In this document: piece after piece, positions 7,376 to 11,939 of the stretch
Position numbering within the stretch: position 1 is the first letter of the stretch
Layout of the letters: each line of letters starts with the position of its first letter
Assembly: GCA_002339355.1 (NCBI GenBank)
Contig: DDKQ01000083.1
Coordinates: forward strand, 1-13,913
DNA: 13,913 nucleotides
Source: Candidatus Subteraquimicrobium carltonvillense
Lineage (GTDB): Bacteria; Actinomycetota; Aquicultoria; Subteraquimicrobiales; Subteraquimicrobiaceae
Reading direction: 5' to 3'
Notes under the pieces: model-generated
Told to the model about the DNA's origin: nothing
Databases searched by the model: none
Seen by the model: the letters and a program-made list of their open reading frames with translations, nothing else
Position numbers and translations under genes: made by a program

Positions 7376-8182
7376 ATGGTTCAACCCAGGGCAGAAATAG
7401 GGGTGTTCGGGGGTTCAGGATTTTATTCATTCTTAGAGCGTGTAAAGGAATATGGCGTTGAAACTCCTTACGGACTTCCCAGTGATAGGATTGCTATCGG
7501 GGAGGTCGGAGGAAGGAAAGTCGCCTTTCTTCCTCGCCATGGAAGACACCACCAATATCCTCCTCACATGATAAACTATCGGGCGAATATTTATGCCATG
7601 AAGCAATTGGGTGTGACCCAAATCATCGCCCCATGTGCTTCGGGAAGCTTGCAGCCCCATGTAAAGCGGGGGGATTTTGTCATTTGTGATCAATATGTGG
7701 ATAGAACAAGGGGTAGAAGGGATACCTTCTATAATGGTCCCATATCCACCCATGTGAGTGCAGCTGACCCCTACTGTCCGGTGTTGAGGAAGATCGCCCA
7801 TGAGACCGCTAAAGAGCTTGGGATAAGTGTTCATGAACGGGGCACGGTGGTGATCATCCAAGGCCCTCGGTTCAGCACTCGTTCGGAGAGCAAGTGGTTT
7901 TCCTCACAGGGGTGGGAAGTCATCAATATGACTCAATACCCGGAGGTCCATCTGGCCAGGGAATTAGAGCTATGCTATGTGGCTATTGCGCTCATCACCG
8001 ATTATGACGTGGGGTTGGAAGGGATGCCTGAGGTTGAACCGGTCACGGCGGAAGAGGTATTCAGGGTTTTTCAGGAGAATAATGAGAGGGTTCGAAAGCT
8101 GCTCTTTGCCATGATTCCAAAGTTGCCCAAGGAGAGGAAATGCATCTGCAGCACGGCTTTGAGGGGAGCTAGATTTGAATAG
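7376..8182 (+). CDS. mtnP: S-methyl-5'-thioadenosine phosphorylase / purine nucleoside phosphorylase
   Basis: A cytosolic enzyme that splits methylthioadenosine with phosphate into adenine and methylthioribose-1-phosphate, as part of methionine salvage. The 268 residues follow the trimeric MTAP/PNP family: phosphate-loop FGGSGFY (about 11-17), RHGRHHQYPPHMINYRANI, the CASGSL segment, GDFVICDQYVDRT, NMTQYPEVHLARELELCY in the substrate pocket, and ITDYDVG. Members of the family also use inosine or adenosine, and the HHQ and MTQYPE variants leave some doubt about the exact base. A strong GGAGGGTGAT ribosome site precedes the ATG by 5 nt. The kinase gene follows after 28 nt, so the two are likely co-transcribed. 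Confidence 0.9.
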   Translation: MVQPRAEIGVFGGSGFYSFLERVKEYGVETPYGLPSDRIAIGEVGGRKVAFLPRHGRHHQYPPHMINYRANIYAMKQLGVTQIIAPCASGSLQPHVKRGDFVICDQYVDRTRGRRDTFYNGPISTHVSAADPYCPVLRKIAHETAKELGISVHERGTVVIIQGPRFSTRSESKWFSSQGWEVINMTQYPEVHLARELELCYVAIALITDYDVGLEGMPEVEPVTAEEVFRVFQENNERVRKLLFAMIPKLPKERKCICSTALRGARFE

Positions 8183-8210
8183 GCTTTGTGGGAGTTAAAG
8201 GAGGCGTTCG

Positions 8211-9332
8211 ATGTTAAAGGTGGCAAATCTTCAAGACTACCTCCGCTGTCTTTATGGAAAGGAGATTAACATCCTTTCCATTGGGGGCTTAACAGACCTC
8301 AAAGAGAAGGACGAATTGAAGGGATTCGGTTATGGGAGTCCGATTTTAATCGAATTTGAGATGGATGGCCGAAGGGAAAGAGCGGTTCTTGAAACCATGA
8401 AGGCGGAGGGATTTGGACACGATCATTTCTCCGACAGGGCTTGCTCTCTCCTCCTGGCCCATTCAACCTATAATAAACTTCCCAAGCATATCTCCTCTTT
8501 GGATGTGGGAGCTTTTACTAGAACGGGCTCTCTCATCTCGTTGGGTGAGGCATCGGAATTCTTCCTGCTCGATGAGTACGTAGAGGGAAAAGAATATTTC
8601 CACGATCTGGAACGCATCAAAGAGCGGGAGATGATCGGCGAGGAAGACGTCATGCGCGCCCAGGCGTTGAGCGATTATCTCGTGGAAATTCACGCTCTGA
8701 AGAAGGATGATCCCCAGCTTTATACCCGAAGGATCAGAGATTTGGTGGGACATGGGGAATGCATCATGGGACTCATCGATAGCTACCCCAGGGATTGGCA
8801 TTTCATCGCCGAGGACTTTTCCCAGAAGGTGGAGGTAAAATGCATCGAGTGGAGATGGAGGATTAAAAGTAAGGGATATCGTCTCTCTCGGGTTCATGGC
8901 GATTTCCATCCTTGGAATGTCTTATTCAAAAGCGGATTGGATTTCTGGGTTTTGGATAGGAGCCGTGGCGAGTGGGGAGAACCGGCGGATGATTTCACCG
9001 CCATGAGCATCAACTATATTTTTTATTCCCTTCAGAAATATGGCGAGCTCAAAGGAGCTTTTCGAACACTTTTCCTAAAATTCGTGCAAAACTACCTTGA
9101 AAAGACGGTGGACGAAGAGATTCTCCTGGTTTGTCCGCCCTTTTATGCCTGGCGTGGTTTAGTCATAGCCAGTCCCATATGGTATCCAAATCTTGCGGAT
9201 GGCGTTCGAAAGAAGCTCTTCAATTTCATCATCAATGTTCTCAATGTTGAAAAATTCGATATTCATGACGTCAATTCTTACTTTGAACCACCAGATGTTA
9301 AAAGTTCACCGTCTACTGTTCACCGTATTTAA
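8211..9332 (+). CDS. Aminoglycoside phosphotransferase-fold kinase of unknown substrate
   Basis: A 373-residue kinase of the APH/choline kinase fold. The catalytic loop is intact as VHGDFHPWNVLF (about residues 228-239), with the HxDxxxxN pattern. The metal-binding Asp lies in FWVLDRSRGEWGEPADDF. A possible N-lobe lysine is in AVLETMKAEGFG. The substrate is unknown; adjacency to mtnP raises a small sugar or nucleoside such as methylthioribose, but this is only inference. The start is fixed by AAAGGAGG six nt before the ATG. The last residues (SSPSTVHRI) are encoded by an inverted GTGAAC-word repeat, so the natural C-terminus was probably extended by it. Confidence 0.82.
   Translation: MLKVANLQDYLRCLYGKEINILSIGGLTDLKEKDELKGFGYGSPILIEFEMDGRRERAVLETMKAEGFGHDHFSDRACSLLLAHSTYNKLPKHISSLDVGAFTRTGSLISLGEASEFFLLDEYVEGKEYFHDLERIKEREMIGEEDVMRAQALSDYLVEIHALKKDDPQLYTRRIRDLVGHGECIMGLIDSYPRDWHFIAEDFSQKVEVKCIEWRWRIKSKGYRLSRVHGDFHPWNVLFKSGLDFWVLDRSRGEWGEPADDFTAMSINYIFYSLQKYGELKGAFRTLFLKFVQNYLEKTVDEEILLVCPPFYAWRGLVIASPIWYPNLADGVRKKLFNFIINVLNVEKFDIHDVNSYFEPPDVKSSPSTVHRI
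9305..9327. repeat. Inverted GTGAAC-word repeat at the end of the kinase gene
   Basis: Two GTTCACCGT units separated by CTACT, inside the last codons of the kinase gene. They are the reverse complement of the GTGAACGGTGAAC word at 9663-9682, so the two tracts face each other across the gene-free island. Confidence 0.65.
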
Positions 9333-9391
9333 GAATATCCGTGCCCTAGATATAATTTTCAAAAGTAAGCTTTAAAAATCCTAAATTCGAA

Positions 9392-9540
9392 ATCCTAAAT
9401 CCTAAACAAATTCAAAATCCAAATCTTTGAAATTCAAAACTAATATTCTTCTAGATTTTGGTTTTTGTTTTGGTCATTTTAATTTTGGTAATTTGATATT
9501 GTTTAGCCTGCCTGCCGGCAGGCAGGTGCTTAGGATTTTG
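9392..9540. repeat. Long imperfect inverted repeat (MITE-like)
   Basis: The 5' arm contains CTAAATCCTAAACAAATTC and continues to about 9440. The 3' arm (about 9459-9540) contains the near-complement GGTAATTTGATATTGTTTAG and ends CTTAGGATTTT. Arms match over most of 9392-9423 with small mismatches. The strong AT bias and lack of coding suggest a miniature mobile or hairpin repeat element. Confidence 0.6.
9507..9526. repeat. Perfect 20-bp palindrome
   Basis: CCTGCCTGCCGGCAGGCAGG, self-complementary over its full length, nested in the 3' arm of the long inverted repeat. Its GC content contrasts sharply with the AT-rich surroundings, consistent with secondary insertion. Confidence 0.85.
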
Positions 9541-9547
9541 AAACCTG

Positions 9548-9566
9548 TCCTGAGCTCGTCGAAGGA
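9548..9566. repeat. TCCTGAGCTCGTCGAAGGA interspersed repeat
   Basis: A near-palindromic 19-mer of a type I recognise as a common interspersed repeat in many environmental bacterial genomes (reverse complement TCCTTCGACGAGCTCAGGA). It is preceded by CCTG and lies within the repeat island. Confidence 0.6.
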
Positions 9567-9662
9567 TTAGAATTTAAACCTTTAAACCTAAGAGAATCTT
9601 TTTTTGGCGAAATAAGAGCTTTCTTCGCTTCAGACGAATTATGTCTAACCTATGAATATTCT

Positions 9663-9682
9663 GTGAACGGTGAACCGTGAAC
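9663..9682. repeat. GTGAAC-word repeat before the APS kinase gene
   Basis: Three units alternating GTGAACG and GTGAACC. It is inverted relative to 9305-9327 and ends a few bases before the ribosome site of the APS kinase gene. Confidence 0.7.
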
Positions 9683-9698
9683 AATGTGGGGAGATATC

Positions 9699-10241
9699 AT
9701 GGAGGATAAGAGGGGTTTTGCCCTTTGGATAACGGGTCTTCCGGCTTCGGGCAAGTCCAGCCTCGCTCAAGCGGTCAAAAAGTTGCTCAAGGAACGGGAG
9801 ATAGATGTGGAGATTTTGGAGTCGGATGATCTGAGAACCAAGCTCCTCACCGTTTCCACTTACACTGAGGAGGAGAGGGAGTTTTTCTATAACGCCTTGG
9901 TTTGTTTGGGTAAGATGCTTGTGGACCATGGGGTGAATGTGATCTTTGATGCCACGGCGAATAAGCGGAAGTTTAGAGATAAGGCAAGGAAGGAGATCCA
10001 AAATTTCATGGAGGTTTACGTGAAGTGTCCCCTTGAGGAGTGCATGAGAAGAGACCCTAAGGGGATTTACCGGGCTGCTAAAAGTGAAGAGGCCACCACC
10101 GTGCCGGGAGCCCAAGTTCCCTACGAAGAACCCCTCGCTCCAGAGGTGATCATCGAGTCCAATAGAGAGACATCCGAGCGAGGGGCGGAGAAGATATTGC
10201 AGAAAATGCGGGAGAAACTCGATTTGAAATTGCAGGTTTAA
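9699..10241 (+). CDS. cysC: Adenylylsulfate kinase-like P-loop kinase
   Basis: A 180-residue kinase of the APS kinase family, which phosphorylates adenylyl sulfate to PAPS in the cytosol. Walker A is GLPASGKSS (residues 13-21), followed by LESDDLRTKLL, DATANKRKFRDKAR, and the sugar-nucleotide kinase-like tail CPLEECMRRDPKG and PGAQVPYEEPLAPEV. The Walker loop is GLPASGKS rather than the GLSGAGKS common in CysC, and the usual D-G-D-N-x-R run is replaced by ESDDLR, so it belongs to an atypical subgroup whose substrate is less certain. ATG 9699 with GGGGAG 5 nt upstream is preferred to ATG 9684. No ATP sulfurylase gene lies nearby. Confidence 0.78.
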   Translation: MEDKRGFALWITGLPASGKSSLAQAVKKLLKEREIDVEILESDDLRTKLLTVSTYTEEEREFFYNALVCLGKMLVDHGVNVIFDATANKRKFRDKARKEIQNFMEVYVKCPLEECMRRDPKGIYRAAKSEEATTVPGAQVPYEEPLAPEVIIESNRETSERGAEKILQKMREKLDLKLQV

Positions 10242-10248
10242 GGCTCCG

Positions 10249-10292
10249 AGGTTGAAGGTTCTAGGTTGTAGGTGCAATGTTTATGAACATTG
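10249..10292. repeat. AGGTT-word tract and hairpin after the APS kinase gene
   Basis: Degenerate AGGTTGA/AGGTTCT/AGGTTGT words at 10249-10274. A perfect 7-bp hairpin follows: CAATGTT at 10275-10281 and AACATTG at 10286-10292, with a TATG loop. No T-run follows, so terminator function is doubtful. Confidence 0.5.
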
Positions 10293-10332
10293 GTAACATG
10301 TATTATTAACAAGATGGGTTAACACTATGGTC

Positions 10333-10438
10333 GGGGTGAAGTGCTCGTGAGCCCACGCGGTCGGCCTGGTTTCAGTTTCACAAAGACAATACTCCGGCCG
10401 CCGCCCCGTACGGGCAGGTTTTCTTAAGCACTTACCCC
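10333..10438. ncRNA. Predicted four-way-junction structured element, unassigned
   Basis: Closing helix P1 pairs 10333-10345 with 10427-10438: 12 Watson-Crick pairs with one bulged G at 10338. Inside it are a CGTG/CACG hairpin with an AGCC loop (10346-10357), a helix 10358-10366 with 10396-10403 (8 pairs, one bulged U) closing a 29-nt loop, and a CCC-GUAC-GGG hairpin (10405-10414). The layout is cloverleaf-like, but no T-loop, CCA end or anticodon arm fits a tRNA, and I do not match it to a riboswitch class. It ends about 128 nt before the site-2 protease start and could be a leader RNA, a small RNA, or a hairpin-rich repeat. Strand is undetermined. Confidence 0.5.
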
Positions 10439-10457
10439 TCCCTCGAATGTCTAAAGT

Positions 10458-10477
10458 GTGAACCGTGAACGGTGAAC
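10458..10477. repeat. GTGAAC-word repeat before the protease gene
   Basis: Three units alternating GTGAACC and GTGAACG, the same word as at 7326 and 9663. It lies between the structured element and the protease gene. Confidence 0.7.
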
Positions 10478-10566
10478 CATGTAAGAGTGTTTTGGTTGTA
10501 TTGGGTTTGCACTTGATTTATTCTGGAGTTGGGGGAATTGGTCTTGGGCGATAAGGAGAAGATACG

Positions 10567-11694
10567 TTGATTCCCTTCGGTTCGGTCCGTCTGGGAAGGA
10601 TATTCGGTATTTCCATAGAGTTGAATTATACATGGTTTTTTATATTTGCTCTGCTGGTCACCGACTTAACCCTGCGTTTTCAGTTAAAACCATTTAATCT
10701 CCCTCTGGTTGTAAGCATAATTAATGCAACGATCACCACCCTTTTGCTTTTTGCTTCTGTTTTATTTCACGAACTATCCCATTCCTACATAGCTAAAAAA
10801 AGTGGTATTCCCATAAAGAAAATTACCCTGTTTATCTTCGGCGGAGTAGCCCAGATGTCCAAAGAGCCGGAAAATCCAGAGGTTGAGTTCAAAATGGCCA
10901 TCGCCGGTCCGCTCTCGAGCTTTTTCTTATCCTTTTCCTTCGGTTTGATTTGGATGGGAGCTAGGGGTCTGGGTTTGGAGATGGCTGGGGCCTCCTTTTT
11001 ATTGCTCTGGCAGATCAATTTAGCCCTTGCGGTCTTCAATCTTTTGCCTGGATTTCCTTTAGATGGAGGAAGAGTTTTAAGAGCCGGACTCTGGTATTGG
11101 ATGAAAGATATGCAACGGGCCACAAAGATCGCCTCCCAAGCTGGTCAGGGGATAGCTTTTTCCCTCATCTTCTTTGGGTTCATGATGGTTTTCGTTCTGG
11201 GCGATATCAGTGCCCTCTGGCTGGTTTTGATCGGATGGTTTCTTAACCACGCCGCTCAGACAAGTTATCAACAGCTTATTCTCCAAAGATCATTATCGGG
11301 GATTAAGGTCGCTGAGATCATGAGCAAAGATGTCCAAATCATTGACCCTTCAATAACCCTTGATAAGTTGGTCAATGAATACTTCTTGAAATACCGGTAT
11401 GGTCGGTTTCCCGTGGTGGAGAATGATCAGCTTTTGGGGGTAATCACCTTACACGATATTAAAGAAATCCCTCAAGGGGATTGGTCAAGGGTAACCGCGA
11501 GAGAGATAGTGGTCTCTCCAAAGAAGAGTTGCATAATAAGTTATCGGGAGGATGCCGTCAATGCCTTGATGCAGATGGCCAGGGAGGAAGCGGGCCATCT
11601 TTTAGTGGTGGATGAGAATGGCAGCTTGGTGGGACTTGTCACAAGGAGTGACATAATTCGACTGATCAAGGTGAAGACCGAATTGGGAGTATAA
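10567..11694 (+). CDS. Site-2 protease (M50) with paired CBS domains
   Basis: A membrane-embedded zinc metalloprotease of the SpoIVFB/S2P group, 375 residues. The zinc site is HELSH (His68, Glu69, His72), with the third ligand in NLLPGFPLDGGR (Asp166). There are about six hydrophobic segments up to residue ~235. The C-terminal part is two CBS repeats (about 245-305 and 310-370; KVAEIMSKDVQIIDPS, GRFPVVEN, GHLLVVDENGSLVGLVTRSD). CBS pairs bind adenosine nucleotides, so activity may respond to cell energy state. The substrate is unknown; no anti-sigma factor gene is adjacent. The start is a TTG with AAGGAGAA 6 nt upstream. It is separated from its neighbours by long spacers and appears to be its own unit. 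Confidence 0.92.
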   Translation: MIPFGSVRLGRIFGISIELNYTWFFIFALLVTDLTLRFQLKPFNLPLVVSIINATITTLLLFASVLFHELSHSYIAKKSGIPIKKITLFIFGGVAQMSKEPENPEVEFKMAIAGPLSSFFLSFSFGLIWMGARGLGLEMAGASFLLLWQINLALAVFNLLPGFPLDGGRVLRAGLWYWMKDMQRATKIASQAGQGIAFSLIFFGFMMVFVLGDISALWLVLIGWFLNHAAQTSYQQLILQRSLSGIKVAEIMSKDVQIIDPSITLDKLVNEYFLKYRYGRFPVVENDQLLGVITLHDIKEIPQGDWSRVTAREIVVSPKKSCIISYREDAVNALMQMAREEAGHLLVVDENGSLVGLVTRSDIIRLIKVKTELGV

Positions 11695-11844
11695 AAGATT
11701 TTTCAAAAAGTTTGGGAAAAAAGAAGGAATTTTCATTTTTTGTTGTATATAAGGGATATAGCTGGTAAATGAAGAAATAAGAATTGAGCTGTGAATGGTG
11801 GCAATTTTCGCTCTAAGAGATGGTATCGAAAAATTGAAAATTAC
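11695..11844. other. AT-rich spacer upstream of the fdhA terminator hairpin
   Basis: No coding frame is supported. It contains runs of A and T, a TATATAAGGGATATAG stretch (about 11745-11760) that could hold a -10, and a GATGGTATCG stretch just before the hairpin. No confident -35 was found. Confidence 0.4.
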
Positions 11845-11891
11845 TTTAGGAGGTCTTTTAAGGCAACCTTAAAGACCTCCTAAATTTTTTT
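11845..11891 (+). terminator. Very strong intrinsic terminator upstream of fdhA
   Basis: An 18-bp stem with one bulged T: 11845-11863 (begins TTTAGGAGGTC) pairs with 11867-11884 (ends GACCTCCTAAA). A CAA loop caps it and seven T residues follow. It lies 150 nt after the protease stop and 48 nt before the fdhA start, so it either ends the protease transcript or acts in an fdhA leader. Confidence 0.88.
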
Positions 11892-11939
11892 GATGGAAGT
11901 GGGAGGTGATATATTTAATTCATTTGGGAGAAATCTTTT

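Larger units (their letters stand above)
9333..9683. other. Gene-free repeat island between the kinase and APS kinase genes
   Basis: About 350 bases with no supportable coding frame. It holds an AT-rich long imperfect hairpin (9392-9540), a nested perfect GC palindrome (9507-9526), a second palindromic repeat (9548-9566), and a short AGAC-GTCT hairpin near 9640. GTGAAC-word tracts in inverted orientation bracket the island. No clear promoter or T-run terminator was identified. Confidence 0.7.

Noticed and set aside
8463..8909. 148-codon minus-strand frame
   Set aside because: Opposite the kinase gene with its intact catalytic loop; a shadow frame.
9645..10277. 210-codon minus-strand frame
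   Set aside because: It lies opposite the APS kinase gene, whose Walker A and family motifs are clear on the plus strand; the antisense frame has no family features.
10333..10438. tRNA, possibly tRNA-Sec (GGGCAGGTT near the 3' part resembles the E. coli one)
   Set aside because: No T-loop, no UCA anticodon in a proper 7-nt loop, no discriminator or CCA; the closing helix has 12 pairs rather than 8.
3113..10477. CRISPR array from the repeated words
   Set aside because: Units are only 5-9 bases, degenerate, and lack regular spacers or cas genes.
11800..11891. T-box riboswitch before fdhA (GATGGTATCG followed by a terminator)
   Set aside because: The match to the T-box consensus is poor, no stem I or specifier is visible, and fdhA is not a usual T-box target.
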